Shown piece by piece: positions 8,490 through 17,723 of a DNA stretch of 64,000 bases. Under the pieces are notes generated by a model. That model searched no databases. It saw only the letters and a list, made by a program, of their open reading frames with translations, and was not told the origin of the DNA. Numbering within the stretch: the first letter of the stretch is position 1; each line of letters opens with the position of its first letter. Source of the stretch: Nostoc sp. NMS7. GTDB taxonomy: Bacteria; Cyanobacteriota; Cyanobacteriia; Cyanobacteriales; Nostocaceae. Position numbers and translations under genes: made by a program. The stretch is from contig NZ_JABXKJ010000227.1 in NCBI RefSeq assembly GCF_017115085.1, forward strand, positions 1 through 64,000, written 5' to 3'.

Positions 8490-9965
8490 TTACCCTCTGC
8501 GTGTCCCCCCAGCCATCAATAAACCAATTTCTTCTATCGTCGCTGTCTGTGCATCCAAAATAGCGACAAACTCTCCTCTGTAGATTACGGCAATGCGATC
8601 GCTCATTGCCATCACTTCTTCTAACTCTGTAGAAATATACAAGATTGCGGCGCCGCGATCGCGTTGTGCTAACAACTGAGAATGAATTGCGGCTGTCGCC
8701 CCTACATCTAATCCCCGTGTGGGTTGCATCGCTATAATTAAATTTGGTTCTCCTGCCAGTTCTCTTGCCAATACTACCTTTTGTTGATTTCCCCCCGATA
8801 GTTGGCTTACCTTGATATCTTCTCCAGTCGCCCGAATATCAAATTCTTTCATGACAACTTGAGCATAATTTTTGATTGCTAGTGGTTGTAATAAAAAATT
8901 GCGGCAGAATGGTAACTTTTTAAAGGTATTCAAAATCAAGTTTTGGGCAATGCTAAACTGCAACACCAAACCCATTTTTTGCCGATCTTCAGGAATGTAA
9001 CCTATTCTCTGGTGAGTACAGGAGCTACTAAACTCAATCTTATCGTTGTTGATACTTCTTAAACCTGCAATCGCATCAGCTAATTCTCGCTGTCCATTTC
9101 CATCTACACCAGCAATTCCTAAAATTTCCCCAGCCCGTAATTCAAATGAAACATTGCGGACAGCAGGAATATCTCTATCATTAGCAACTGACAAATTTTG
9201 TACTGACACTATCACTTTTCCCAGTACAGATGCAGATTTATTCACTTGTAAAGCTACTTCGCGTCCCACCATCAATTCTGCTAATTGCTGAGGAGTCACT
9301 TCTTTAGCTGTCGTTGTCGCTACTACTTTACCTCGTCGTAATACTGTGATTGTATCGCAGAGATTGATTACCTCTTTTAACTTGTGACTAATAAAAATAA
9401 TCGTCTTGCCAGCTGCCGCCAGTTGTCGCAAGATATTAATTAATAATTCTACTTCGGTTGGTATCAAAACTGCTGTTGGTTCATCAAGAATTAATAGTTG
9501 GGCTTGCCGATATAAAACTTTGAGAATTTCTACTCGCTGTTGTGTCCCTACTGGTAAATTTTCTATTTTATCTGTGGGGTCAATTTCTAGCCCATAAGCT
9601 TGGGATAAAGCCGCAATTTCTTGTTGTTTTTCCCGCAGATTTAAGCACCAATTATTTTCTCTACCCAGGATGATATTTTCGGTAACAGTTAACTTAGGTA
9701 CAAGCATAAAATGCTGATATACGATGCCTATACCTAGTTTGATTGCGCCCTTTGGAGAGGTAATTTTTACTAATTTATCTTCTAGATAAATTTTTCCAGT
9801 ATCAGGTTGATATAGACCACTAATAATGTTCATTAAAGTCGTCTTGCCTGCGCCATTCTCACCTAAAATTCCATGAATTTTACCAGCATCAACAGTAAAA
9901 CTAATATTGTGATTAGCAACAAATGAGTTAAAGCGTTTACTAATATTTTCTAAACGTAAATACAT
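8490..9965 (-). CDS. ABC ATPase of a BMP-type (nucleoside/sugar) importer
   Basis: This 491-residue protein is a tandem double ATPase as in ribose- and nucleoside-type importers (RbsA/YufO group). The first domain has Walker A GENGAGKTT near residues 35-43, a degenerate signature LPVGTQQRVEI and Walker B LLILDEPTAVL. The second domain has the modified Walker A (GVDGNGQREL) typical of this group and a canonical signature LSGGNQQKVVLARE, followed by an unusual Walker B (LIIAMQPTRGLDVGA), in which the usual catalytic Glu is Gln. Its start lies 6 bases after the end of the BMP-family binding-protein gene, so the two form an operon. The two permease genes that normally follow are missing from this locus. 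Confidence 0.9.
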   Translation of the reverse strand: MYLRLENISKRFNSFVANHNISFTVDAGKIHGILGENGAGKTTLMNIISGLYQPDTGKIYLEDKLVKITSPKGAIKLGIGIVYQHFMLVPKLTVTENIILGRENNWCLNLREKQQEIAALSQAYGLEIDPTDKIENLPVGTQQRVEILKVLYRQAQLLILDEPTAVLIPTEVELLINILRQLAAAGKTIIFISHKLKEVINLCDTITVLRRGKVVATTTAKEVTPQQLAELMVGREVALQVNKSASVLGKVIVSVQNLSVANDRDIPAVRNVSFELRAGEILGIAGVDGNGQRELADAIAGLRSINNDKIEFSSSCTHQRIGYIPEDRQKMGLVLQFSIAQNLILNTFKKLPFCRNFLLQPLAIKNYAQVVMKEFDIRATGEDIKVSQLSGGNQQKVVLARELAGEPNLIIAMQPTRGLDVGATAAIHSQLLAQRDRGAAILYISTELEEVMAMSDRIAVIYRGEFVAILDAQTATIEEIGLLMAGGTRRG

Positions 9966-9971
9966 TGAGGT

Positions 9972-11039
9972 TCATGCTTTTTTGACACAACGGGTATCTT
10001 TACCAGCTTCCTGGCAATTTTCAAAGATAATTTCTTTATCGATAATTCCCTGTTGTACTTTGAAAGTATTTTGTTTAACTGTTTCCGGTACTGCTGCCCC
10101 AAATTTACCTAAATATAATATATCTTTTTTTTCTAAACCTATAGTATATATCTGCCCTTTGAGTTGTTTTTGTTTTGCGAGTTCTGCTAAATAAGCTATT
10201 GCTATATCTAATCGTTTAACTGCACTGGTTAACACTGCTTTGGGAGCAACATCGAATTGGTCTTTTGTATTACCAAAAGCATAAACTCCTCGATCGCTCG
10301 CTGCTTGTAAAACTGCGGCTGAAGAACTATCTAACCATTGATAAATTACATCAGCGCCTGAAGGAATTAAGGCAAGTGTAGCTGATTTTGCCTTAGCAAC
10401 ATCATTCCAATCACCTAAAAATGTAGAAGTAATTTGAATGTTGGGTTTAACTGATTTTGCTCCTAATTTAAATCCCCGTAGTTCTTCTTGAGTAGCGGGG
10501 AATTCTTGTCCAGCAATATAAGCTAATTTATTAGATTTAGTGATAGCCGCGCCAATAATGCCACATAAATAACTACCTTGCAAATGATCTATTCGCAAAG
10601 AGGCAATATTTGCTCCCTTGTTATTACCATTTACACCCACAAAAAATGTATTGGGAAATTGTGGAGCAACTTGTTCAATGGCTGCGTCAAATTGTCCACC
10701 GTGGGCGAATACGACATTATAACCTTTGCGGGCAAAGTCTGTTAATGCTTCTGTTTGATCTGCTTGGGCGACTTGTTCCAGATATGCAACTTCTGCACCC
10801 AGCTTTTGTTTAGCAAGGGTTAAGCCTTCGTAACCAGACTGATTCCAAGCTTTATCAGTGATGATTCCAGGGAGTGCGATCGCTATTTTAAAACCTTCCC
10901 CACTACTACTAACTGTTGGTGTCGTGCTTTGATTGCTCCTGCAAGCTTTCAGTAAGAGGCTAGTAGCGAAAGTGGCTGAACCATACAAAACAAATTTACG
11001 TCGAGGAAAATATAGTGTCATATTCCAGGGTAAACGCAT
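9972..11039 (-). CDS. BMP-family substrate-binding lipoprotein
   Basis: This 355-residue protein is of the basic-membrane-protein (BMP/PnrA) family, the binding component of nucleoside-type ABC importers. It has a PRRKF motif at 12-16, a hydrophobic stretch and then LLKAC, so Cys33 is a likely lipidation site after export, perhaps by the Tat route. Family features are the first strand FKIAIALPGIITDKAWNQSGYEGL, the segment NVVFAHGGQFDAAIEQVAPQFP, and GADVIYQWLDSSSAAVLQAA. The start could be Met1 or Met7. The partner ATPase gene follows after 6 bases. The substrate is probably a nucleoside by family analogy, but this is not shown by the sequence. Confidence 0.88.
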   Translation of the reverse strand: MRLPWNMTLYFPRRKFVLYGSATFATSLLLKACRSNQSTTPTVSSSGEGFKIAIALPGIITDKAWNQSGYEGLTLAKQKLGAEVAYLEQVAQADQTEALTDFARKGYNVVFAHGGQFDAAIEQVAPQFPNTFFVGVNGNNKGANIASLRIDHLQGSYLCGIIGAAITKSNKLAYIAGQEFPATQEELRGFKLGAKSVKPNIQITSTFLGDWNDVAKAKSATLALIPSGADVIYQWLDSSSAAVLQAASDRGVYAFGNTKDQFDVAPKAVLTSAVKRLDIAIAYLAELAKQKQLKGQIYTIGLEKKDILYLGKFGAAVPETVKQNTFKVQQGIIDKEIIFENCQEAGKDTRCVKKA

Positions 11040-11344
11040 CTAATTTCGTATTTAAGAATACAGCATTTGAGACACGCTTACCCTGGCCTTTGGCTAGGAG
11101 CGCTCATGTTGCCATTAAGAAAAAATCTGCTTTGAAAAGACGTTTTGCCCCTAGCCCCTTCTCCCAACTTGGGATTCGGGGAACTAGAGAATTTGCTCCC
11201 CTCTCCCAATTTTGGGAAAGGAGCTGTTCTTGTGAGGGTTAAACCTCGAAAGCTGATTATTTTTCTTCAAAATGTACAAAAAATAATCTATATCTGATTG
11301 GACGTATATTGCTAAAATAGCGATTGCGACATGTCAAAGCGCCT
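11040..11344. other. divergent spacer before glycerol kinase
   Basis: The spacer between the minus-strand BMP gene and plus-strand glycerol kinase holds a GC-rich repeat-like block at 11150-11230 (CCCCTAGCCCCTTCTCCCAA and a related inverted stretch) and then an AT-rich part near 11250-11320 likely to hold the glpK promoter. No operator was identified. Confidence 0.4.
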
Positions 11345-12859
11345 ATGCACACAGTTGGCAACACAACTCCATCATCGGGCTACATCTTAGCACTGGACTT
11401 AGGTACGACAGGCAACCGTGCCTTTGTATTTAACGCAGACGGCCAGATTGTTGGACAGGCATACAAAGAACTAACTCAGTATTATCCTCAGCCCGGATGG
11501 TTAGAGCATGACCCGCAACAAATCTGGCAAGATACCTGTTGGGTGATGCAAACCGCCATTGGGAATGCCCAGATTGCTCCATCCGCGATCGCCGCCTTGG
11601 GACTGACTGTACAGCGTGAAACCTGTTTGATTTGGGACAAAACTACTGGTAAACCACTCCAAAGAGCGATCGTCTGGCAAGATCGCCGCACTGCTCCCTT
11701 TTGCCATCAGTTACAACAGCAAGGCTACGCTCAAGAAATTTACGATCGCACCGGATTAATTATCGATGCCTACTTTTCTGCTACCAAACTTAGATGGCTA
11801 TTAGACAATTTTACTGATATTGACCTGAACAATGTCTTGGCAGGAACTATTGATACTTGGGTGCTGTGGAACCTCACAGGTGGGAAAGTCCATGCTACTG
11901 ACCACAGCAACGCTAGCCGGACAATGTTGATGAATCTCAAAACCTGTGAGTGGGATGACATACTACTGGAGATGTTTCAGATTCCGGCTCATATTTTGCC
12001 CCAGATTCAGCCTAGTTTAGGAGTATTTGGAGTTACTGATGCGACTTTGTTGGGCGCTGAAATTCCGATCACTGCCATCTTGGGAGATCAACAAGCGGCT
12101 CTATTTGGTCATGGCTGCGATCGCCCCGGTATGATCAAATGTACTTACGGTACTGGGAGCTTTTTGGTAGCTCACACAGGTAATCAAATTGTGCGATCGC
12201 CGCATCAGCTTATTTCCACAGTGGCATGGACTCAAGGGAATTCAAGGGGGACTTTAGATGTAGGCTATGCTCTCGAAGGCAGTATGTTTACTAGTGGTGC
12301 TTGTATCCAATGGTTACGCGATCGCCTGAAGCTGATTAAAACTGCTGCTGAAACTGAAGCGATGGCCAATCAGGTAAAAGATAATGGCGGAGTATATTTT
12401 GTGCCTGCATTTAGTGGATTGGGTGCCCCCTACTGGGATATGAGCGCTAGGGGAGCCTTTTTCGGCATTACCGCCAGTGTAGAACCAGAGCATCTAGTTC
12501 GCGCCGTGTTGGAAGCGATCGCTTATCAAGTTCTGGAGGTGGTGCAGGCGATAAATGCATCTAACAGTACTCCAGTTGGGCGATTAACTGTAGATGGTGG
12601 TGCTTGCGAGAATAATTTCCTAATGCAGTTTCAGGCTGATGTGCTAGGTATTCCAGTTGAACGTCCGATAATGCGCGATACGACTGTTCAGGGTGCAGCA
12701 TTTGCAGCAGGTTTAGCTGTAGGATTTTGGGAGAGCCATGAAGCATTGGTGCAACAACGGCAGATTGAACGTGTGTTTGAGCCAGGGAGTGATAACCGAT
12801 TATCCAACTTTGCGACTTGGCAAAAGGCAGTGAAACGCACTCTGGCTTGGACGGAGTAG
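11345..12859 (+). CDS. glpK: glycerol kinase (FGGY family)
   Basis: The 504-residue protein phosphorylates glycerol with ATP to sn-glycerol 3-phosphate in the cytoplasm. It shows the FGGY N-terminal phosphate-binding strand (LALDLGTTGNRAFVFN), the glycerol-site segment LGLTVQRETCLIWDKTTGKP and IVWQDRRTAPFC, the CTYGTGSFLVAHTG loop, the FSGLGAPYWDMSARG segment, and the C-terminal VDGGACENNFLMQFQAD. Length is normal for GlpK (about 500). An upstream in-frame TTG at 11324 exists; the ATG at 11345 is a better start, placing the first strand about 19 residues in. The Ser of the usual GTTSSR is replaced by GTTGNR, which I believe is common in cyanobacterial homologues. It is monocistronic here; no glpF or glpD is adjacent. 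Confidence 0.92.
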   Translation: MHTVGNTTPSSGYILALDLGTTGNRAFVFNADGQIVGQAYKELTQYYPQPGWLEHDPQQIWQDTCWVMQTAIGNAQIAPSAIAALGLTVQRETCLIWDKTTGKPLQRAIVWQDRRTAPFCHQLQQQGYAQEIYDRTGLIIDAYFSATKLRWLLDNFTDIDLNNVLAGTIDTWVLWNLTGGKVHATDHSNASRTMLMNLKTCEWDDILLEMFQIPAHILPQIQPSLGVFGVTDATLLGAEIPITAILGDQQAALFGHGCDRPGMIKCTYGTGSFLVAHTGNQIVRSPHQLISTVAWTQGNSRGTLDVGYALEGSMFTSGACIQWLRDRLKLIKTAAETEAMANQVKDNGGVYFVPAFSGLGAPYWDMSARGAFFGITASVEPEHLVRAVLEAIAYQVLEVVQAINASNSTPVGRLTVDGGACENNFLMQFQADVLGIPVERPIMRDTTVQGAAFAAGLAVGFWESHEALVQQRQIERVFEPGSDNRLSNFATWQKAVKRTLAWTE

Positions 12860-12969
12860 CCTTTCATCAAAAACGACTTGAAGCGAAAATTCTTAGCATG
12901 AAAGGGGGAAAGCGAAGGAAAAAATAACAATCTATTACAATCAAGCAAATTGATAGAGAGTTATTTCTC

Positions 12970-13595
12970 ATGCTCTACAGTCAATTCACCATTAACAAAG
13001 TCAAACAAGATTTTCACCTGAGTACTGTGGAAGGAGTCCGCTTTTTCTCAGACTCAATTGAACGAATTACTCAAAGTTTCAGACTACAAGGTATTTTAGA
13101 GGATTTAGCGTGGGCGATTCTCTAAAGAGACGCGACGCGATCGCAGTAGATACAGAAAAAGCTCGTTCAGAGGTGATAATTAATCCTGTATTGCTGGAAG
13201 TGCGGCGCATCTTCAATTCATCAATTAGCGTGTTTTCAGGGGAAGAGTTTAACGTTGATGCGAGTATTGGACTCAACGGTGTATGTGACTTCTTGCTTTG
13301 CCGTTCACCTGAACAATTAACGGTAGAAGCACCTGCAATTGTCATAGTTGAAGCAAAAAAATCAGATTTAAAATCTGGATTGGGACAATGCATTGCAGAA
13401 ATGGTAGCTGCACAGCGATTCAATCAAGCCAGAGAACAGCCCTTAACAGCAATTTACGGTACTGTCAGCAGTGGAACCCAATGGCGATTTCTGAGACTAG
13501 AAGGGCAAATAGTCACAATTGATTTAATAGATTATCCTCTTCCTCCTATCGAAACAATTCTGAGCTTTTTAGTATGGATGGTAAAAGCAGGCTAA
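12970..13595 (+). pseudogene. restriction-subunit-like (HsdR N-terminal type) protein, frameshifted by a 23-bp insertion
   Basis: The first frame starts with ATG at 12970 and reads MLYSQFTINKVKQDFHLSTV through ...LQGILEDLAWAI, then stops at once (13123). The second frame continues from about 13140 as AVDTEKARSEVIINPVLLEV to the stop at 13595. Deleting bases 13119-13141 joins both halves in one frame (DLAWAI-AVDTEK), giving about 200 residues. The restored protein resembles the N-terminal nuclease-like domain of type I restriction R subunits, with GVCDFLLCRS and the strand IVIVEAKKSDLKSGLGQCI as a PD-(D/E)XK-type core (Asp, then E-A-K). Proteins of this length are common in cyanobacteria, usually without a full restriction system. 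A restart at GTG 13110 could still yield the C-terminal 161 residues. Confidence 0.8.
13119..13141. mobile_element. 23-bp insertion of a small dispersed repeat at a HIP1 site
   Basis: The bases 13114-13118 and 13137-13141 are both GCGAT. Between them lie 18 bases (TCTCTAAAGAGACGCGAC). Removing one GCGAT plus the 18 bases restores both the reading frame and an intact GCGATCGC octamer. This is the footprint of a very small insertion with a 5-base target duplication, and the inserted core resembles the CTCTACGAGACGCTGCGCGA repeats found elsewhere in the window. Confidence 0.75.
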
Positions 13596-13631
13596 TTTCA
13601 TTGAAAAATTGATCAATAAAATAACTCCTAC

Positions 13632-13682
13632 TTTTTCCACTTTCAAATAGTCAGTAAGCGTGACTATCTGAAAGTGGAAAAA
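13632..13682. terminator. bidirectional terminator between convergent genes
   Basis: A 22-base-pair stem with one mismatch (left arm 13632-13653, right arm 13661-13682) and a 7-base loop GTAAGCG. The arms begin with TTTTTCCAC and end with GTGGAAAAA, so each strand ends in a T-run. It sits between the plus-strand gene ending at 13595 and the minus-strand gene ending at 13726. Confidence 0.8.
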
Positions 13683-13725
13683 TCTACGTTCTACTATTTA
13701 TTTTGCACGTAGGTCATCTTTGAGA

Positions 13726-14889
13726 CTATGGTGTAAATTTAAACACAGTTCCTTGCCCAGAACCGCCACCAGTAGAGGCGGTACCGTAAAATGCACCATT
13801 AGCAAGTTGAATTAGTGTGGATTGCGGAGTTGCCCCATTCGTGCCATTAAAACTAAATAACAAAGTGAGAGTTCCTCCAGTCAACCGATAGATGGCTCCT
13901 TTATTATTTGCACCACCTGTAGAAGTTGTGCCATAGAAGTTACCGTCAGTTCCTTTTGTGAGTGCAGCTGTGGGGTTAGCTCCATTGCTGCCATTAAAGC
14001 TAGCAACTAAAACCGGTGTACCGCCACCGAGCGGAATCTTGAATATAGCTCCTTTATTACTGGCTCCACCTAAGGAAGTCGTGCCATAGATAAATTTAGC
14101 AGATTCAATTAATCCAGCCTGGGGACTTTGCCCATTAGCACCACTAAAGCTATATGAAGTTATTACTCCTGGGGGAGTTAACTTGAATGCTACACCTTTA
14201 TTAGTTGCTCCACCTGCTGAGGCGGTGCCATAGTAATTTCCGTCACTAGCTAATTGCAACCTTGCTAATGGAGTTGCGCCATTAATACCGTTGAAGTTAA
14301 CTACAACAGTGGGGACACCACCAGTTAGCGGAATCTTGAATACAGTTCCTTTATTGTTGACTCCACCGGCAGAAGTTATTCCCCACAAGTTGCCATCGCT
14401 ACCTGAAATCAATCGACCTGCTGGTTTGGCTCCATTAGTGCCATTGAAATTCCAAAGATTTGTCAGAGTTGTAAAAGTTGTTTTTTGCAATTTAAACAAC
14501 GTACCGGAGTTATTTGTACCACCTGTAAAGGTCGCACCATAAAGATTGCCATCACTTGCCTGGAATAATCTCGCAACTGGGTTAGTTCCATTAGCTCCAG
14601 TGAAGTTAACCAGTGTGGTCAGAGTACTAAAAGTAGCACCACTTAATTTGAATGCTGTTCCTTTACTTTGCGTACCACCTGTGGAAGTAGTTCCATAAAG
14701 ATTGCCATCGCTCCCTGAAAACACACCTGCACTTGGGGCTGCTCCATTAGTACCATTGAAATTTACAACGGTGGTTAATGTTCCTGCAAAGGCTTGTTGC
14801 AAAGGCAATACTAATGGAGACGCCAATACAGCCAGGGAAGTTAAAATCAATACCCTATTCTTGCTTTGACGTTGTTTGCACAGATTCAT
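13726..14889 (-). CDS. secreted GloVer-repeat (beta-propeller-like) protein
   Basis: The 387-residue protein is made almost wholly of about nine tandem repeats of roughly 36-40 residues with the pattern NFNGTNGA-P-AGL-GSDGNLYGTTSTGG-NKGT-FKL. This matches the 'GloVer' tandem-repeat proteins, which are expected to fold as an extracellular propeller. A signal peptide covers about residues 1-35 (VLILTSLAVLASPLVLPL, then AFAG as cleavage site). There are no catalytic motifs and almost no cysteines. The gene is isolated, read towards a strong terminator at 13632-13682. A role in adhesion or binding at the cell surface is plausible but not shown. The internal DNA repeats could support unequal recombination and repeat-number change. 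Confidence 0.85.
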   Translation of the reverse strand: MNLCKQRQSKNRVLILTSLAVLASPLVLPLQQAFAGTLTTVVNFNGTNGAAPSAGVFSGSDGNLYGTTSTGGTQSKGTAFKLSGATFSTLTTLVNFTGANGTNPVARLFQASDGNLYGATFTGGTNNSGTLFKLQKTTFTTLTNLWNFNGTNGAKPAGRLISGSDGNLWGITSAGGVNNKGTVFKIPLTGGVPTVVVNFNGINGATPLARLQLASDGNYYGTASAGGATNKGVAFKLTPPGVITSYSFSGANGQSPQAGLIESAKFIYGTTSLGGASNKGAIFKIPLGGGTPVLVASFNGSNGANPTAALTKGTDGNFYGTTSTGGANNKGAIYRLTGGTLTLLFSFNGTNGATPQSTLIQLANGAFYGTASTGGGSGQGTVFKFTP

Positions 14890-15679
14890 CTTGTTTACTT
14901 AACTCCTACAAAAATTTGCTCAGGCACTTAGCGGTAAATAAATCAAAGAGCCTACCTTTCTCCCATCCGTGAGACGCACTTACAAACCGGAACTGCTCCG
15001 CAAAACGTGGTTTCGTTGTGAGCGTAGTCAGTTATTCCTTTTAATAAGGCTCTTCGATTTATTTTTATGAATCTCCCTCAGACTGGATATAGCGATTCTT
15101 GTATGGATGCAATACGTTATAGAGCGCAAGACTTTGCACTCCTCAACAGATATGTATTCCAGACAATGGAAAACAGCTATAAAATCCGTTATTTCAACTA
15201 GCTTTTAGTGAGAACTCACCAGAAATTTTGGTATAGTCTTGCTCAGGAAGAATTGAGAAATCCTCTGGCTGCCTATACCGCAATGCCTGTATTCACACTT
15301 AAGTTAATTGCTGAAAATTAGATCATTTATGACCTCGGTAAGGATAATAACATACTCATTATTTTTTAGATGTCGTGATCAACACAAATTTAGATATTCT
15401 CAGCAACACAAAAAAGTTTAATTAAACTTTGACCTCTGCGATCGCAAAGCTAGATTACCTCTATTTTTGGCAAAGGTATTGACTTTTAAACCTCATCTAA
15501 GTTTATAAGCGTAGTTTTTGCCCTCACCCTAAATCTGGGATTCGGGGTTGGGGGATGAGGGCAAATCCTTTTGATCACCGAAGAACTACAGGTTTCAAGA
15601 TAGACGTGGTTTATAATTCATTTACCAAAAGTCAAGTAAGGATTAATCAGTCAAAACATCACTTACATATAAGAAGCGC
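14890..15679. other. long spacer upstream of argC with an inverted repeat
   Basis: No gene is visible in this 790-base spacer. At 15517-15565 a perfect 10-base inverted repeat (TTTGCCCTCA / TGAGGGCAAA) encloses a GC-rich block containing GGGATTCGGGG, a dispersed repeat type also seen near 11150 and 36300. The AT-rich stretch 15340-15450 may hold promoters. Confidence 0.5.
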
Positions 15680-16651
15680 ATGACTACTAAACCGAAGATT
15701 TTCATTGATGGGGAATCAGGAACCACAGGCTTACAGATTTTCTCACGCCTCAACCAACGCGATGATATCGAGTTAGTTAGCATTGAGGCATCTAAACATC
15801 GGGATGCAATTGAGCGAGCCAAACTAATCAATGCCGTCGATGTGATCATTCTCTGCCTGCCTGATGACGCAGCCCGCGAAGCTGTGAGCTTAGTCAGTAG
15901 TAATACGGTAAAGATCCTGGATGCTAGTAGCGCTCATCGCACAGCTAAAGACTGGATATATGGTTTTCCTGAACTAAATCCAGGACAGCGAGAGAAAATC
16001 GCCAGCGCCCAGTTTGTCAGCAATCCGGGCTGTTATCCTACAGGATTTTTGGCTTGTATCCGTCCGTTGATTGCTAAGGGACTGCTGAAGAGTAATTTTC
16101 CCATGACCGTTAATGCAGTGTCAGGTTACTCTGGTGGCGGAAAGAATCTGATCAAACAATACCATAGCTTCCATGAGCAGCAAGCCGGGGCAGAGTCGCT
16201 CTACCCTTATGGTATCTACGGTTTGCAGTTTGGGCATAAGCACGTTAAGGAAATGCATCAGTATTCGGGGTTAGCATCACCGCCCCTGTTCGTACCGGCA
16301 GTGGGAGATTTTGAGCAGGGAATGTTGGTGCAGGTGCCTTTGCCGCTAGGAATTTTGGATAATCCCCCATCAGGTGAGGTGATTTATCAAGCGATCGCTG
16401 ACTACTACCAAAGTGAAAAATTTGTCCAGGTTGCTCCATTCCAAGATTCTACTCTGCTGAGAGACGGAATATTTCTGGATGCGATGGCAATCAACGGCAC
16501 CAATATTGTTCAGGTTTTTATATTCGCCAATGATACTACCAAAGAAGTGTTGTTAGTTGCTCGTCTTGACAACTTGGGCAAAGGCGCATCGGGCGCCGCA
16601 ATTCAAAACCTAAACATCATGCTGGGCTTTCCAGAAGAGTTGGGATTGTGA
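15680..16651 (+). CDS. argC: N-acetyl-gamma-glutamyl-phosphate reductase, short (type 2) form
   Basis: ArgC reduces N-acetylglutamyl phosphate with NADPH to the semialdehyde in arginine synthesis, in the cytoplasm. This 323-residue version starts directly with the nucleotide-binding strand (KIFIDGESGTTGLQIFSRL), has LDASSAHR, the catalytic cysteine in FVSNPGCYPTGFLA (near residue 117), and VNAVSGYSGGGKNLI. The compact length and the DGESGTTGLQI start fit the type 2 subfamily (about 310-325 residues) rather than the 345-360-residue type 1. Many cyanobacteria carry a type 1 argC elsewhere, so this may be a second copy. It is monocistronic and followed by a hairpin terminator at 16766-16807. Confidence 0.92.
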   Translation: MTTKPKIFIDGESGTTGLQIFSRLNQRDDIELVSIEASKHRDAIERAKLINAVDVIILCLPDDAAREAVSLVSSNTVKILDASSAHRTAKDWIYGFPELNPGQREKIASAQFVSNPGCYPTGFLACIRPLIAKGLLKSNFPMTVNAVSGYSGGGKNLIKQYHSFHEQQAGAESLYPYGIYGLQFGHKHVKEMHQYSGLASPPLFVPAVGDFEQGMLVQVPLPLGILDNPPSGEVIYQAIADYYQSEKFVQVAPFQDSTLLRDGIFLDAMAINGTNIVQVFIFANDTTKEVLLVARLDNLGKGASGAAIQNLNIMLGFPEELGL

Positions 16652-16765
16652 TGAAACGTTAGGCAATAAGGAAAAGGGAGTATGACTTTTACTCCATCCT
16701 CAATTACTAATGGCTTGTGCTAGACAGCGATAACTATTATTAGTGCGTAAATTACTCATTTTAAA

Positions 16766-16807
16766 AAGCAAAAAGGCAAATTGAGAAAACAATCTGCCTT
16801 TTTGCTT
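16766..16807. terminator. 13-bp hairpin terminator
   Basis: A perfect 13-base-pair inverted repeat, AAGCAAAAAGGCA (16766-16778) and TGCCTTTTTGCTT (16795-16807), with a 16-base loop. It lies 115 bases after argC. A T-run is embedded in the stem rather than following it, so termination efficiency is uncertain. Confidence 0.6.
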
Positions 16808-17278
16808 GCTGAATCATCTGCGCCTCTAAATAATTCTAAAATTTCATCAGAATCGCCTAAATATGCCCCAGATGCTTGGGGTTCGCCATTTCCTTTATTG
16901 CATACAGCAGTTGGATTTGGTTGTAAAGTATACGTCAAATTACTAATTCCGATGAACGCAGATGTTAACAATGTGGGTTCTCAGGGCTTAACACCACTTC
17001 ATTTTGCATGGAGAAAAGATATTGCTGCACTTCTCATTGCAAAAGGTGCAAATATTAATGCAACAGACGATAAAAGTTTAACTGCACTACACTATAAAGC
17101 ACAAATTAATACTAAAGAAGGTAAGGCACGTCTTTATTTAAAAAATATTTTAGAAACATCTGAAGTTTTGATATTTAAGGGTGCAAATATAAATGCTAAA
17201 ACTGCTCTTGCTTATGCAAAATCAATCAATTTTCAAGAAATGATTAGGCTACTAAAAAGCTATGGAGGACAAGAATAG
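16781..17278 (+). pseudogene. ankyrin-repeat protein, probably 5'-truncated
   Basis: The frame encodes three or so ankyrin repeats (PFPLLHTAVGFGCKVYVKLL, QGLTPLHFAWRKDIAALLIA, KSLTALHYKAQINTKEGKAR, then KGANINAKTALAYAKS). Ankyrin repeats mediate protein-protein contacts. The open frame runs back only to a stop at 16748, and the only candidate start is a TTG at 16781, which lies inside the loop of the hairpin 16766-16807. There is no ribosome-binding site. The protein also begins within what looks like a linker rather than a domain boundary. I infer a remnant whose 5' end was lost, but an unusual start cannot be ruled out. Confidence 0.55.
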
Positions 17279-17381
17279 GTATTAGGGTTATTAGAGATAT
17301 TGTTGGCAATTTGGCAGCGACCTTACCAGCTATACTGACATTAACGCAAAGCTGGACACATAAGGACATTTGGGATTAGCC

Positions 17382-17413
17382 TAGACGCAAAGCGGCTTGT
17401 CGTCAGACATCGC
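17382..17413 (+). repeat. 32-nt dispersed repeat, copy 2
   Basis: This matches 8318-8349 at 28 of 32 positions. The surrounding spacer 17279-17723 contains no recognisable gene; the region just before 17724 holds the GGAG ribosome-binding site of ccmP. Confidence 0.75.
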
Positions 17414-17723
17414 TAAGTCTATTGTGGTAGAAAAACATGGTAGAGCGATCGCAATTAACTCAACTTCACACCAGGGGACTAAGTATAACATCAACTTTAT
17501 CAGTAAATCCAGCAGTGCTTGGCTCGATTTGTGCCTAATAAAACCTGTACAATTGTCAAGGCGGTTTTTACTGCTAGAGTACTTCTCAGGTGTAAAATTT
17601 ATCGACAGCAAAATTTTTCTACTTTGTGTTTTTCCATCCTTCACTTGTGGTTAAAATGCCCCAAGTTAGGCGCTCATATCTTGCAATAGATAACTTTTAC
17701 CCTTATGACTGGAGAGCAAAATC

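Noticed and set aside
8266..8583. A 105-codon plus-strand ORF overlapping the end of the ABC ATPase gene
   Set aside because: It overlaps a well-supported gene on the other strand and an intergenic repeat; composition is not protein-like.
12970..13595. Part of a type I restriction system or defence island
   Set aside because: No hsdM, hsdS or other defence genes are adjacent; similar stand-alone HsdR-N-like proteins are common in cyanobacteria.
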